This document shows, one piece after another, positions 52,751-61,954 of a stretch of DNA of 64,000 nt. This stretch comes from Candidatus Brevundimonas colombiensis (GTDB lineage: Bacteria; Pseudomonadota; Alphaproteobacteria; Caulobacterales; Caulobacteraceae). The DNA is taken from assembly GCA_029202665.1 (NCBI GenBank), contig CP119326.1, forward strand, positions 3,100,001 to 3,164,000. The letters run 5' to 3'. How positions within the stretch are numbered: the stretch's first letter is position 1; every line of letters begins with the position of its first letter. Under the pieces are notes generated by a model. That model was given only the letters and a program-made list of their open reading frames with translations, did not search any database and was not told the origin of the DNA. The position numbers and the translations under genes are program-made.

Positions 52751-53701
52751 ATGCCCCTGTTCAAGCTGACGGCGAATGCACTGGCCAGCGTCGCCCTGGC
52801 GGGTCTGGCGGTGATCGGCATCGCGGCCCTGAGCGGGGTCGGCCATCGATGGGTCGACATCCTGGCCCAGTTCACCGCCCCGGCCCTGCTGGCGGCCGTG
52901 GCGACGACCGCCGTCTGTCTGCTGCTGCGCTTGTGGCCCGCCGTCTGGGTCGGCGCGGCGGCTTGTCTGATCCTGGCGGCCGGGGTCTGGCCTCAGTGGG
53001 CGCCGACGCCCGGCACGCCCGCGCCGAACCAACCCATCGTCAGGCTGTATTCCGCCAATCTGTGGGTCTTCAACACCAACGTCGAGGCCATGCGCCGCTC
53101 CATCGTCGCGGCCGACGCCGACATCCTGGTGCTGGTCGAGGTGGGCGACGCCCCGGCCTCCCGGCTGGACGAGCTTCTGGCCGGCTATCCCCACCGCACC
53201 GCCGTCGGTCGGATGCGGGGGCCGGGCGACCATGCCCAGTCCATCGTCGCCTCGCGCTATCCGATCGTTCAGCGCCTGCCCGACCGGCAGGACGGGCTCA
53301 GCGCGGCCGGGGCCGTGGTGAAGACCCCCATCGGGCCGATCAATGTCTTCGCCGTGCATCTGACCCGGCCCTGGCCCTATGAATACCAGTGGGGCCAGAT
53401 CAGCCAGGTCATGGCCCTGACCGAGCGGCGACTGGCCGCCCCGGACAATCCCGTCATCGCCGCAGGCGACTTCAACAGCGTTTCTACGGCCCGGATCGGC
53501 CGCCAGATTCAGGCGGACATGAACCTGATCCCGGCGCCAGGCTGGCCCGGCACCTGGCCCAGCCTGGCCCCCGCCTTCGCCGGCATCACCATCGACCAGG
53601 TCTATCGCTCGCCCGACCTGGCCGTAATCACGCGCCGTCTGGGCCAGTCCACCGGTTCGGACCACCGGCCGGTCATCACAGAGTTCACCCGCGCCCAATA
53701 G
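52751..53701 (+). CDS. Membrane-anchored endonuclease/exonuclease/phosphatase-family protein
   Basis: A 316-aa protein with three N-terminal membrane helices (about residues 10-30, 40-62 and 65-82) and an extracytoplasmic EEP domain. Catalytic signatures are LYSANLWVFNTN, ILVLVEVGD (metal Glu), INVFAVHLTRP, VIAAGDFNSV (Asp-x-Asn) and GSDHRPVI (Asp-His). Such proteins hydrolyse phosphodiesters in lipids or nucleic acids outside the cytoplasm; the substrate is unknown. It overlaps the end of cca by 17 bp convergently. Confidence 0.87.
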   Translation: MPLFKLTANALASVALAGLAVIGIAALSGVGHRWVDILAQFTAPALLAAVATTAVCLLLRLWPAVWVGAAACLILAAGVWPQWAPTPGTPAPNQPIVRLYSANLWVFNTNVEAMRRSIVAADADILVLVEVGDAPASRLDELLAGYPHRTAVGRMRGPGDHAQSIVASRYPIVQRLPDRQDGLSAAGAVVKTPIGPINVFAVHLTRPWPYEYQWGQISQVMALTERRLAAPDNPVIAAGDFNSVSTARIGRQIQADMNLIPAPGWPGTWPSLAPAFAGITIDQVYRSPDLAVITRRLGQSTGSDHRPVITEFTRAQ

Positions 53702-54899
53702 CCGTAATCAGCGCCTTTAGCCGCGCCTCGTGACCATCGGCGGGAAAGTCGTCGGCGATCCAGCCATCCTCGAACGCCTTCAACAGCCGGCCCGTCTCCG
53801 GTCCTGGCGTCACGCCCAGCCGCGCCAGATCGCGCCCGTTCACCGGCGGCTTCGGCGGCGTCCAGTCCGCCGCAAGCTGGCGCAGCACTCGGCCGTCGCC
53901 GCCATCCGCCGCCTCGGCCCGCGCCAGCCGATCTTCGAAGGCGCCCCGACCCAGCCGATACACAGCCGCCCGCGCCCGAGCCGCACCCATGTCCGGTGCG
54001 ACCGCGGGACCGTCCGCCACCGCCGCCGTCAACCGATCCCGCTGCGCGTTGGACAGACGCAGCGCCCCTGCCACGCCCGCGACCGCCGACGTCTCGGCCG
54101 GCAACAGGGCCGACAGCCGCAGGACCGGATCGGGCGTTACATCACACATGGCCTGAAACAGCGTCAGCGGCTGGACCTGCGGCAGCACCTGGGCCAGCAC
54201 CCCCGCCTCGGCCATGACCTGAACCGTCGCGCGCGGATCGGGTGCGGCCAGCAGTTTCAGCAGTTCCTTGGACACTCGCTCGGCCGACAGCTGATCCATG
54301 CCGCCTTTCAGCGCCGCGCAGGCCGCCAGCCCGGCGGCGTCGGGCGCGCCCCGCCCGTACCAGGCGTAGAAGCGGAAAAAGCGCAGGATTCGCAGATAAT
54401 CCTCGCGAATGCGCGTTTCGGCCTCGCCCACAAAGACGATCCGTCCCGCCGCCGCATCCGCCAAACCTCCGCCGGTCGGATCGAACACCTGGCCCGCCGC
54501 ATCCGCATAGAGGGCGTTCAGGCGGAAGTCGCGCCGCGCCGCATCCTCGGCCCAGTCGTGGGTGAAGGCCACGACCGCGCGTCGGCCGTCCGTCTCCACA
54601 TCGCGGCGCAGGGTGGTGATCTCATAGGGGCGGCGTTCCGACACCCCCGTCACCGTGCCGTGCTCCACCCCGGTCGGCACGGCCTTCAGCCCGGCCGCCT
54701 TCAGCGCCGCCGTCGTCTGGTTGGGTGTCAGAACGGTGGCGATGTCGATGTCGTCGACGGGCTGATCCAGCAGGCTGTTCCTGACGCAGCCGCCGACGAA
54801 CCGCGCGCAGCCTGGGCCGCCCGCCGCCTCCAGCGCCGCCATCACCGCGCGGGTGGCCGACGCCTCCAGCCACGGCTGGCCGCGCATCGACATGCTCAT
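53685..54899 (-). CDS. cca: CCA tRNA nucleotidyltransferase
   Basis: Adds or repairs the CCA end of tRNAs. The 404-aa class II enzyme shows the phosphate loop RFVGGCVRNSLL, the catalytic DDIDIAT, the ribose/NTP-binding RRDFRLNALYADAAG, and FDPTGGGLADAAAGRIVFVG with the R-x-R segment IREDYLRILRFFRF. The ATG at 54899 overlaps the nudix stop by 4 bp; further Met codons follow closely. Part of the DUF1285-nudL-cca unit. Confidence 0.94.
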   Translation of the reverse strand: MSMSMRGQPWLEASATRAVMAALEAAGGPGCARFVGGCVRNSLLDQPVDDIDIATVLTPNQTTAALKAAGLKAVPTGVEHGTVTGVSERRPYEITTLRRDVETDGRRAVVAFTHDWAEDAARRDFRLNALYADAAGQVFDPTGGGLADAAAGRIVFVGEAETRIREDYLRILRFFRFYAWYGRGAPDAAGLAACAALKGGMDQLSAERVSKELLKLLAAPDPRATVQVMAEAGVLAQVLPQVQPLTLFQAMCDVTPDPVLRLSALLPAETSAVAGVAGALRLSNAQRDRLTAAVADGPAVAPDMGAARARAAVYRLGRGAFEDRLARAEAADGGDGRVLRQLAADWTPPKPPVNGRDLARLGVTPGPETGRLLKAFEDGWIADDFPADGHEARLKALITAIGRG

Positions 54900-55558
54900 G
54901 CCGCGTCCTCGACCGAGGCGGCTTCCGGCGCCGGTTCGTCGCCATACAGCCGCGCGTGCAGCCCCTTCAGAATGCCCGCCGTGACACCCCAGATGTAGCG
55001 TTCGCCCCAAGGCATGGCCCAGAACCAGCGTCGCAGCCCTTCGTCCAGATCATAGAAATCGCGGCGATGGTTGGCCGCATCCATCAGGAAATCCCACGGC
55101 GTCTCGAACACCTCGGCCACCTCGTCCGGCGAAGGCGTCACGGCCGGCGCCGCATCCAGCCAGCCGATGACCGGCGTCACCAGAAATCCTGTGCCCGTCT
55201 CATAGGCGTCCGACAGGCCCAGCACCTGGACGGTTGACGGGTTCAGGGCCACTTCCTCGTCCGCCTCGCGCAGGGCCGCCTGAACAGCGTTCTCGCCCGG
55301 GTCCAGCCGTCCGCCGGGAAAAGCGATCTGGCCGGTGTGCCTTGCCAGGGTGTCCGCCCGGCGTGTCAGAAGGACCGTGGCTCCCTCGGGCCGGGCCACC
55401 ACGGGGATCAGAACCGCCGCAGGCCGCAACTCGCCCGCCGCCCGCGCGCTGCCGGGGTTCAGATCATAGTCGGACCGGTCGGGCTTCACCCCCGGCCGCC
55501 AGCTGTCGATCGGCGCCAGTCTCCGGCTCAGACGCGTCTTCAGCGTGTCCAGGCTCAT
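54896..55558 (-). CDS. nudL: NUDIX hydrolase, CoA pyrophosphatase type
   Basis: A 220-aa nudix enzyme. The nudix box is GGRLDPGENAVQAALREADEEV, written here as G-x5-E-x7-RE-x2-EE (residues about 104-125), preceded by the CoA-binding signature LLTRRADTLARHTGQIAFPGG, which marks NudL-type CoA diphosphatases. The residue after EE is Val-Ala rather than Val-Gly. ATGA overlaps on both sides couple it to the DUF1285 gene and to cca. Confidence 0.88.
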   Translation of the reverse strand: MSLDTLKTRLSRRLAPIDSWRPGVKPDRSDYDLNPGSARAAGELRPAAVLIPVVARPEGATVLLTRRADTLARHTGQIAFPGGRLDPGENAVQAALREADEEVALNPSTVQVLGLSDAYETGTGFLVTPVIGWLDAAPAVTPSPDEVAEVFETPWDFLMDAANHRRDFYDLDEGLRRWFWAMPWGERYIWGVTAGILKGLHARLYGDEPAPEAASVEDAA

Positions 55559-56106
55559 GCCACGGCCCCCAGCGAAAAGGCCTGAGCGCCCGAACGCACG
55601 ATCAGCCGCCCGTCCACCTCCTCGGCCATCTCCACAAGTTCGTAGAAGACAGGCCGCGCGATCCGCGCCCACAGATCGCGGCGCACATGGACGCGAGGCG
55701 ATGGCTCGCCCGTCACGGGATCGGTCTCGACCACGATGGCGTCGTCGCGACCGGCCCGCACCTCGTCGCCGACATCGGTCGTGAAGATCAGGTCGTCGCC
55801 CTCGCGCCCCAGCGTCACGGCGCGGAACGGCAGATCCTCGACGCGGATTTTCATCTTCTCGACCGGCGTGACCAGATGATAGCCGTCGGGGTCCCTGCGC
55901 AGGACGGTCGAGAACAGCCGCACCAGTTCCTTGCGGCCGATGGGCGATCCCTCATGCATCCACACGCCGTCGCGCCGAATGACGATGTCGATTTCGCCGC
56001 AGTTCTGGGGGTTCCACAGGTGGACCGGCGGCAGGCCCCGACCCGGCGCCTGTTTCGCCGCTTGCGCCAGGGCGTTTAGCCCGGTCTTGGATGCCTCGTC
56101 CGTCAT
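55555..56106 (-). CDS. DUF1285 protein
   Basis: A 183-aa cytoplasmic protein of the DUF1285 family. Recognisable blocks are GEIDIVIRRDGVWMHEGSPIGRKELVRLFSTVLRRD and YHLVTPVEKMKIRVEDLPF. The function is unknown. It heads the DUF1285-nudL-cca unit, an arrangement common in alphaproteobacteria. The ATG at 56106 is used; a TTG two codons earlier is possible. Confidence 0.88.
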   Translation of the reverse strand: MTDEASKTGLNALAQAAKQAPGRGLPPVHLWNPQNCGEIDIVIRRDGVWMHEGSPIGRKELVRLFSTVLRRDPDGYHLVTPVEKMKIRVEDLPFRAVTLGREGDDLIFTTDVGDEVRAGRDDAIVVETDPVTGEPSPRVHVRRDLWARIARPVFYELVEMAEEVDGRLIVRSGAQAFSLGAVA

Positions 56107-56177
56107 CCACAAGACTTAGGCGCGCCGGACCGGTTCGTCACCTGTCCAACGCGCCTGTGCTTCTCAGGATCGGCGGA

Positions 56178-56852
56178 TCAGAACTTGCGGCCGAAGCCCA
56201 CGGACACGACCCAGGGGTCCAGGTTCACTTCGCTTTTCAGCGCGCCGTCGTTGACGTCAGCGTCGGTGTTGAACCAGACCTTCTTGACGTCGACGTTCAG
56301 GCTCCACGGTCCCTTGACGCCGATGTCCGCGCCCGCCTGAAGGGCGTAGCCGAAGCCGTCATCCAGCTTGACCTTGAAGTCGTTCTTATCCTTGCCGTCG
56401 AAGAAAACCATATAGTTCACGCCGGCCCCGACATAGGGGCTGAAGCGGCCTTCGGTCAGCGGGCGATACTGCAGGGTCACCACCGGCGGCAGGACCCAGG
56501 TTTCGTGGACCGCGACATCCGTCGCGCCGCCCTTTGCGCGAATCTCGTGCTGGGTGGCGCCCAGAATGGCCTCGATCGCCAGATGGTCGGTCAGGAAATA
56601 GGTGAAGCCCAGGGTGGGCATGACGCTGTCGCCCACATCGACGTGCAGGCCGCTGTCGACGCCAGCGGCGGTCGTGATGGCGTCGTCGGCCTGAGAAAAG
56701 ACGTCGGTCACGCGACCATTGACGATCCAGTCGCCGGCGCGCGGCGCGGTCCAGGCGTCTGCGCTCGAACCGGCGGCGCTCTGGGCCAGGACCGGCGTGC
56801 TGACGGCGGCCGCAGCGACGACGGCCAGGATGGCGAACTTATAGGCTTTCAC
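56178..56852 (-). CDS. OmpW/AlkL-family outer membrane protein
   Basis: A 224-aa protein with a signal peptide (FAILAVVAAAAVSTPVLAQ) and an eight-stranded OmpW-type barrel: GDWIVNGRVTDVF, DSVMPTLGFTYFLTDHLAIE, LPPVVTLQYRP, FSPYVGAGVNYMVFF, DDGFGYALQAGADI, WSLNVDVKKVWFNTDADVN and a C-terminal VSVGFGRKF ending in Phe. Members let small hydrophobic molecules through the outer membrane. The start is the GTG at 56852; the open frame above lacks signal-peptide character. Confidence 0.9.
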   Translation of the reverse strand: MKAYKFAILAVVAAAAVSTPVLAQSAAGSSADAWTAPRAGDWIVNGRVTDVFSQADDAITTAAGVDSGLHVDVGDSVMPTLGFTYFLTDHLAIEAILGATQHEIRAKGGATDVAVHETWVLPPVVTLQYRPLTEGRFSPYVGAGVNYMVFFDGKDKNDFKVKLDDGFGYALQAGADIGVKGPWSLNVDVKKVWFNTDADVNDGALKSEVNLDPWVVSVGFGRKF

Positions 56853-56956
56853 TTCGGTTATCCCCGACGTCCAGGTCGCCTGATGCGACCGCTCTTTGGC
56901 GTCGAGGGGGTGATGCGCGCGGACGGCGACGCACGCCTTGATCCAGCTCAAATGGC

Positions 56957-57460
56957 CTATCGGGCGATGGCGACCGCGCCGGATAGGTTCGTGACGCCGG
57001 TCGTCAGCCACAGGATGCGCCGACGATCCACCGGTCCTGGCAGAACCACGTCAGGCGCGGGAATGAAGCCGAAACGCTCGAAATAGGCCCGGTCCCCCAC
57101 CAGCAGCACCCCGCCGACCTGCCCGGCCAAGGTTCGCGCATGATCCAGACAGGCCGCGACCAGTTCGGCGCCCAGGCCGTCGCTGCGGCGACCTGCGTCC
57201 ACCGCAATGGGGCCCAGGAACAGGGCCGGCGTCTCGGCGACCGTGACGGGCCACAGCCGCACCGAACCGATCACCCGCCCCTCGGCATGGGCCACGAAGC
57301 CGGCGGACGGCGCCGACCCTTCGCGCAGCCGTTCCGCCGTCTTGGCGAACCGTCCCGGCCCGAAGGCGGCCATGACCAGCGTCTCCACGCCCTGCGCGTC
57401 CGCCGGGGTCTCGGCTTCAATACGGCTGAGACCCGTGGATATGGCCAAGGCGTGCGACAT
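56957..57460 (-). CDS. GNAT-family N-acetyltransferase
   Basis: A 167-aa acyl-CoA-dependent transferase similar to the YhbS group. It contains GFVAHAEGRVIGSVRLWPV, a substrate strand ALFLGPIAVDAGRRSDGLGAELV (the acetyl-CoA pyrophosphate loop, R/Q-x-x-G-x-G/A) and a late LLVGDRAYFERFGFIPAPDV. Substrate unknown. The ATG at 57460 is preferred over an upstream TTG. Single gene, 104 bp from ompW and 55 bp from the crotonase gene. Confidence 0.88.
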   Translation of the reverse strand: MSHALAISTGLSRIEAETPADAQGVETLVMAAFGPGRFAKTAERLREGSAPSAGFVAHAEGRVIGSVRLWPVTVAETPALFLGPIAVDAGRRSDGLGAELVAACLDHARTLAGQVGGVLLVGDRAYFERFGFIPAPDVVLPGPVDRRRILWLTTGVTNLSGAVAIAR

Positions 57461-57515
57461 TGGGCGCGCACCTAGAAGCAAAGCCGCGCCAAATCAAGGC
57501 GCGGTCTTGTGACGG

Positions 57516-58289
57516 TCAGCCGATCCTGGAGAAGTCGGGCGCACGCTTCTGGGTGAAGGCCATGAAGGCCTCCATCGCCTCGGGGCTTTTCATCTGCGAA
57601 CCGAAGGCCTCGCCCTCTCGCTGCATCAGGGCCCACAGTCCTTCGGCGTCGCGCATCAGCCGCTTGGTCTTGCGGATGGAGTTCGGCGCGCGCGCCGCGA
57701 CCCGCGTCGCCAGATCCGCCGCCGTCGTCTCGACCTGATCGGCCGGAACCGCGCGGTTGGCGATGCCCCAGGCCAGGGCCGTTCTGCCGTCCAGCGGCTC
57801 GCCCAGGGCGAACAGTTCGAAGGCCCGTTGATGGCCGATCACGGCCGGCAGCAACAGGCTGGACGCCGCCTCAGGCGCCAGGGCCAGATTGACGAAGGGG
57901 ACGGACAGCAGGGCGTCCTCGGCCACCACAACCAGGTCGCAGTGCAGCAGCATGGTCAGGCCGATGCCCACCGCGCGGCCCTTCACCGCCGCCACCGCCG
58001 GCTTATCCAGATCGGCCAGCGCCTTCAGGAAGCGAAACACCGGCATGTCGCCCGTCGAGGCGGCGGCGGAGCCCAGGGCGATGAAATCGCCGATGTCGTT
58101 GCCGGCCGAAAAACTGTCGCCCTCGGCGCGCAGCAGCAGAACCCGCACGGCGTCGTCGGCCCGCGCCCGTTCGGTCGCCTCGGCCAGGGCCGAATACATG
58201 GCCTGGGTGATGGCGTTCTTCTTGTCGGCCCGGTCCAGCGTCAGGGTCAGGACGCCGTCGGCCAGATGGGTGCGGATATGTTCGCTCAC
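57516..58289 (-). CDS. Enoyl-CoA hydratase/isomerase (crotonase) family protein
   Basis: A 257-aa crotonase-fold enzyme. The oxyanion-hole segments are EGDSFSAGNDIGDFIALG and VKGRAVGIGLTMLLHCD. The hydratase glutamates are not both obvious: the second-site region reads FVNLALAPEAASSLLLP (one Glu), as in isomerase-like members. The GTG at 58289 overlaps the stop of the metallo-beta-lactamase gene (GTGA), and GAGGAAAC provides a ribosome site. Co-transcribed with that hydrolase; pathway not identifiable. Confidence 0.88.
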   Translation of the reverse strand: MSEHIRTHLADGVLTLTLDRADKKNAITQAMYSALAEATERARADDAVRVLLLRAEGDSFSAGNDIGDFIALGSAAASTGDMPVFRFLKALADLDKPAVAAVKGRAVGIGLTMLLHCDLVVVAEDALLSVPFVNLALAPEAASSLLLPAVIGHQRAFELFALGEPLDGRTALAWGIANRAVPADQVETTAADLATRVAARAPNSIRKTKRLMRDAEGLWALMQREGEAFGSQMKSPEAMEAFMAFTQKRAPDFSRIG

Positions 58290-59368
58290 GTCGTTTCCTC
58301 GTCCTGTTCGACGGCGGTCCACCAGTCGACGCCGTTTTCGTCGCGCGTCCGCCGGGCGCGACCGCGTCTTTCCAGATAGTTCAGATGCGCCTGGGCCTCG
58401 CCGGTCGCCATGCCCAGAACGCCGTCGCCGACCGCCCGACCGAACACGGCCGGGAAGCCGTCGATCACCCTGGACGGTTGACGCAACGTTCGGTCAAGCC
58501 GCTTCAACGCCGTCTCATGCCCGCGCTTCAGCGCCTCCAATCGCGCATGAACGCCCTGGAAGGGTTCGCCGTGCGCGGGCAGGACAAGGGCGCCCTCGGG
58601 CAACAATTCTCGCAGCCGGTCCAATGACGCCATCCAGTCGCCCAGCGGGTCCCCCATCGGCTCGGTTGGCCAGACCGAAACATTGGACGATATGCGCGGC
58701 AGAATCTGATCCCCGGCCAGAAAAACATCGTCCGACCGCCGCCACAGGCAGACATGCTCGGGACTGTGGCCCGACCCGATCACCACCGTCCAGTCGTCGT
58801 CGCCGATCCTGACCGCATCACCCTCGGACAGGCGATGATAGCTGCGCGGCATCGGCGTCACGCCCTTGCCGAACCCGCCGTAGTCCGCACGCCAGCGCGC
58901 GATCTGATCCTCCGTCCAGCCTGCGGCGCGAAAGAACCGGGCGCCGTCTTCGGGCGCGTCGCCGACCTCCTCGGCCATCAGCATCCGGGCCGTCACATAT
59001 TCCAGACGCGACATCAAAAGCGGCGCGCCCGACCGCTCGCACAGCCAACCGGCCAGACCGATGTGGTCAGGATGCATATGGGTGCAGATCAATCGGGTGA
59101 TCGGCCGCCCCTCCAGCGGCCCCGCCAGCGCCGCCGTCCACGCCTCGACGGCGTCAGGCGTCCTCAATCCGGTGTCGACGACCACCCATCCTTCGCCATC
59201 GCGCAGCGCATAGGCGTTCACATGATTCAGCTGAAACGGCAGCGCGAATCGCAGCCACAGCACGCCGCGCGCCGCCTCAACCGCCTCTCCCGGCGCCGGA
59301 ACTTCGCCGAACGGATAGGTCAGCCCCCGCGCATCTCTCGCCACAGTCGCAGCCCCATCGTCCGCCAA
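58286..59368 (-). CDS. MBL-fold metallohydrolase
   Basis: A 360-aa metallo-beta-lactamase-fold hydrolase. Metal-binding signature CTHMHPDHIGLAGWL, further ligands in GSGHSPEHVCLW and FLAGDQILPRIS, and LPAHGEPF near the end. The C-terminal 90 residues form a helical/winged domain that resembles LACTB2-like proteins. It starts with a TTG preceded by AGGAG. It overlaps the downstream crotonase gene, so a thioesterase-like role in the same pathway is possible but inferred. Confidence 0.87.
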   Translation of the reverse strand: MADDGAATVARDARGLTYPFGEVPAPGEAVEAARGVLWLRFALPFQLNHVNAYALRDGEGWVVVDTGLRTPDAVEAWTAALAGPLEGRPITRLICTHMHPDHIGLAGWLCERSGAPLLMSRLEYVTARMLMAEEVGDAPEDGARFFRAAGWTEDQIARWRADYGGFGKGVTPMPRSYHRLSEGDAVRIGDDDWTVVIGSGHSPEHVCLWRRSDDVFLAGDQILPRISSNVSVWPTEPMGDPLGDWMASLDRLRELLPEGALVLPAHGEPFQGVHARLEALKRGHETALKRLDRTLRQPSRVIDGFPAVFGRAVGDGVLGMATGEAQAHLNYLERRGRARRTRDENGVDWWTAVEQDEETT

Positions 59369-59490
59369 GTCCGTCTCCTATCGCAACGCGCCTGTTGTAG
59401 TCTGGACCGGCACGGTGCGTCCACCCGCCTTGACCCCGACCCAATAGGCGGTCACGAAGTCTGCCAGTTTTCAGAACCCAGGTGTTTCCC

Positions 59491-60453
59491 ATGAAATCCC
59501 GTATTCTCGCCGCCGTCGCGGCCCTTCTGTTCAGCACGGCCGTTGCTGCGCCTGCCCTGGCGCAAGACGCCGGGACACATTCAACCGATGCTCAAAGCGG
59601 CGTACGAGCCCCGGCTCAGGCCGTGGCGCCTTCGCGCATTAGAGCGCGAAACAATGAACCCCGTCGCGAGCGTGCGCCTGCCGCACCGACCGCCGAGCAG
59701 ATCCTGGCCGCCGCTCAGGAGCAGATGAGCCAGACCGCAACCGGCTGCCAGGTCAGCGAAGCCAAGCTGCTGGGCAAGACGGCCGCCGGCACCACCGTCT
59801 ATGAAGTCGCCTGCGGCGCCGCGCCCGGCTATATGCTGGAAACCAAGACGCCGCCCGAGGCCTCCAGCTGCATCATCCTGGCTCACACCGCCGAGCAGCG
59901 CCGCGCGGCCGATCCGGCTGCGGATGTCGGCCCCCAATGCACCATCGCCGCCAACACCGACACGCAGAAGTTCCTGCGCGAGTACGCAAAACAGGCCAGC
60001 GTGCCCTGCACCGTTGATCAGGCCAAGATTCTGGGTCAATCCGGCGACGGCGCCGTCGTCTATGAGATCGGCTGCTCGGACGCCGCCGGCTACTGGATCA
60101 AGCAGGAAGCCGGCGCCTGGACCAAGACCCCCTGCATCCAGGTCCTGGCCGAAAGCGGAAAGTGCGACTTCACCACGACCGCCGAGAACGCCGGCTATGT
60201 GAAGACCCTGCTGGCCGGTTCAGAAGCCGCGCCGTGCAATGTCAGCGAGGCCCGCCTGATGGGCCGCAACGCCAATGGCGTCTTCTATGAGGCCAAGTGC
60301 GACGGCGCCGATGGCGTCATCGCCCGCCTCAACGCCGAAAACGTGGTGCAGCAGATCTATCCCTGCGCCACGGCTCAACAGATCGGCGGCGGCTGCAAGC
60401 TGACTGCAGCCCCTGCGGCTGCGGCGCCCGCCCCCGCCGGCGGTCGCCCCTGA
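59491..60453 (+). CDS. Exported protein with three cysteine-paired repeats
   Basis: A 320-aa protein with a signal peptide (MKSRILAAVAALLFSTAVAAPALA) and a basic linker. The mature part has three copies of a module of about 80-90 residues whose core is C-x3-(A/E)-A-(K/R)-L/I-L/M-G-x-(N)-G-x-YE-x2-C: GCQVSEAKLLGKTAAGTTVYE, PCTVDQAKILGQSGDGAVVYE and PCNVSEARLMGRNANGVFYE. Each probably forms a disulfide in the periplasm. Family unknown to me. ATG at 59491; a GTG three codons earlier is possible. A strong terminator follows. Confidence 0.75.
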   Translation: MKSRILAAVAALLFSTAVAAPALAQDAGTHSTDAQSGVRAPAQAVAPSRIRARNNEPRRERAPAAPTAEQILAAAQEQMSQTATGCQVSEAKLLGKTAAGTTVYEVACGAAPGYMLETKTPPEASSCIILAHTAEQRRAADPAADVGPQCTIAANTDTQKFLREYAKQASVPCTVDQAKILGQSGDGAVVYEIGCSDAAGYWIKQEAGAWTKTPCIQVLAESGKCDFTTTAENAGYVKTLLAGSEAAPCNVSEARLMGRNANGVFYEAKCDGADGVIARLNAENVVQQIYPCATAQQIGGGCKLTAAPAAAAPAPAGGRP

Positions 60454-60475
60454 GCGACGGTTCGACACCGACAGG

Positions 60476-60510
60476 AAAGGCCGCCGGGCGATCCGGCGGC
60501 CTTTTCTTTT
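60476..60510 (+). terminator. Rho-independent terminator
   Basis: AAGGCCGCCGG-GCGAT-CCGGCGGCCTT is an 11-bp perfect stem followed by TTCTTTT, 22 bp after the stop of the repeat protein gene. It separates that gene from xthA. Confidence 0.95.
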
Positions 60511-60557
60511 GAACGACGGTCTTTTCCGAAGGCGAGACGCAGCCTAGCCTTGGCCTC

Positions 60558-61343
60558 ATGCGTATCGCCACCTGGAACGTAAACTCCGTCAACGCCCGTC
60601 TGCCCACCGTGCTGGCGTGGCTGGAACAGGCCACCCCCGACGTCGCCTGTTTCCAAGAGATCAAATGCGTGGACGAGAAGTTCCCGCGCGAGGCCTTCGA
60701 AAGCCTGGGCTACAATGTCGAGACCCACGGCCAGAAAAGCTACAACGGCGTCGCCCTGCTGTCGAAACATCCGCTGTCGGATATCCGGCGCGGCCTGCCG
60801 GGCGACGAAACCGACGAACAGGCCCGCTATATCGAAGCTCTGGTCGAAGCGCCCCGCCCGATCCGCGTCGGCGCGATCTATCTGCCGAACGGCAATCCCA
60901 TCGGAACCGAAAAGTTCGCCTACAAGCTGGCCTGGTTCGACCGTCTGAACCGGCACGCGCAGGATCTGTTGAGGTTCGAAGAGCCGCTGGCCCTGTGCGG
61001 CGATTACAACGTCATCCCTGAAGCCGAGGACGCCAGGAACCCGGCCGCCTGGACCGACGACGCCCTGTTCCAGCCCGACAGCCGCGCAGCGTTTCGCGCG
61101 CTGAAGAACCTGGGCCTTGCCGACGCGCACGCGATCGGCGGCGAACCGGCCGGAACCTACACCTTCTGGGACTATCAGGCCGGCGCCTGGCAGCGCGATC
61201 ACGGCATACGCATCGACTTCGCCCTTCTGTCGCCTCAGGCGGCGGACCGGTTCCGGGGCGTCGAGACCCACCGCGACGCCCGCGACATGGACAAGCCCAG
61301 CGACCATGTGCCCGTGGTGGTCGAAATCGACCTGGAGGCCTGA
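60558..61343 (+). CDS. xthA: Exodeoxyribonuclease III
   Basis: Repair AP endonuclease and 3'-5' exonuclease. The 261-aa protein has all catalytic blocks: MRIATWNVNSVNARLP, CFQEIKC (metal Glu), GDYNVIPEAED (Asp/Asn), GTYTFWDY and the C-terminal KPSDHVPVVVEI (Asp-His). ATG start with GGCGAGAC region upstream. The next gene starts 5 bp later and is probably co-transcribed. Confidence 0.95.
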   Translation: MRIATWNVNSVNARLPTVLAWLEQATPDVACFQEIKCVDEKFPREAFESLGYNVETHGQKSYNGVALLSKHPLSDIRRGLPGDETDEQARYIEALVEAPRPIRVGAIYLPNGNPIGTEKFAYKLAWFDRLNRHAQDLLRFEEPLALCGDYNVIPEAEDARNPAAWTDDALFQPDSRAAFRALKNLGLADAHAIGGEPAGTYTFWDYQAGAWQRDHGIRIDFALLSPQAADRFRGVETHRDARDMDKPSDHVPVVVEIDLEA

Positions 61344-61348
61344 CGCTG

Positions 61349-61864
61349 ATGGCCGACGTCTTTCGGGTGGTTCTGCTGATCGCCCTGGCGGCGGCGCTGC
61401 TGACGACGCTGGCTCTGGCGCTGTCCTGGTGGATGGAGCCGCCCCGCCGCCTGCGTCGCGCCATGCTCAAGGCGCTGGGCGCCGCGCCCGAGGTGGAGGC
61501 CCTGTCGCCCGGCGAAGGGCGCGCCTGCGCCCTGAACTTCGACGTCGAACAGGTGGTGGTCCTGTGGGGCAATGGCGCGCATGGTCTGGCCTACGCCTTC
61601 GAGGAGGTTGAGGGCGGCGAGATCATCGTCGACGGTCATGTCGTGGCCCGCATCCGGCGCGGCGAGGCGCGCAAGTCGCTGGACGTTCTGGCGCCCGACG
61701 CCGAACAGGTTGTGCTGCGGCTGATGTTCGCCGACGCCCGCCACCCCGAGTTCGAGCTGGCGCTGTGGGACGCCGCCCTGCCCGTCCAGACCGGCTCGCC
61801 GGGCGAGGCGCTGCGGCTGGGCCGGCGCTGGCTGTCGCACCTTGAGGCCCTGCTGAAGGGCTGA
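61349..61864 (+). CDS. Hypothetical single-pass membrane protein
   Basis: A 171-aa protein with an N-terminal membrane helix (FRVVLLIALAAALLTTLALALSWW, residues about 5-28) followed by a basic segment (RRLRRAMLKALG) and a soluble cytoplasmic or periplasmic domain of mixed alpha/beta character (NFDVEQVVVLWGNGAHGLAYAFEE, EQVVLRLMFADARHPEFELALWD). No known motif. Similar genes next to xthA are seen in relatives, but I cannot name the family. It lies 5 bp after xthA. Confidence 0.75.
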   Translation: MADVFRVVLLIALAAALLTTLALALSWWMEPPRRLRRAMLKALGAAPEVEALSPGEGRACALNFDVEQVVVLWGNGAHGLAYAFEEVEGGEIIVDGHVVARIRRGEARKSLDVLAPDAEQVVLRLMFADARHPEFELALWDAALPVQTGSPGEALRLGRRWLSHLEALLKG

Positions 61865-61954
61865 CAGGGACAACAGGCCCCTTTGCGATGTCGCCGGAGA
61901 GCGGTAGAAGCCCCCGCTCATATCCTGACACGCCTTTGACCTGAGGAGGCCGCC

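Noticed and set aside
53730..54998. A 422-codon open frame antisense to cca
   Set aside because: Arg/Gln/His-rich shadow; cca on the other strand has all catalytic motifs.
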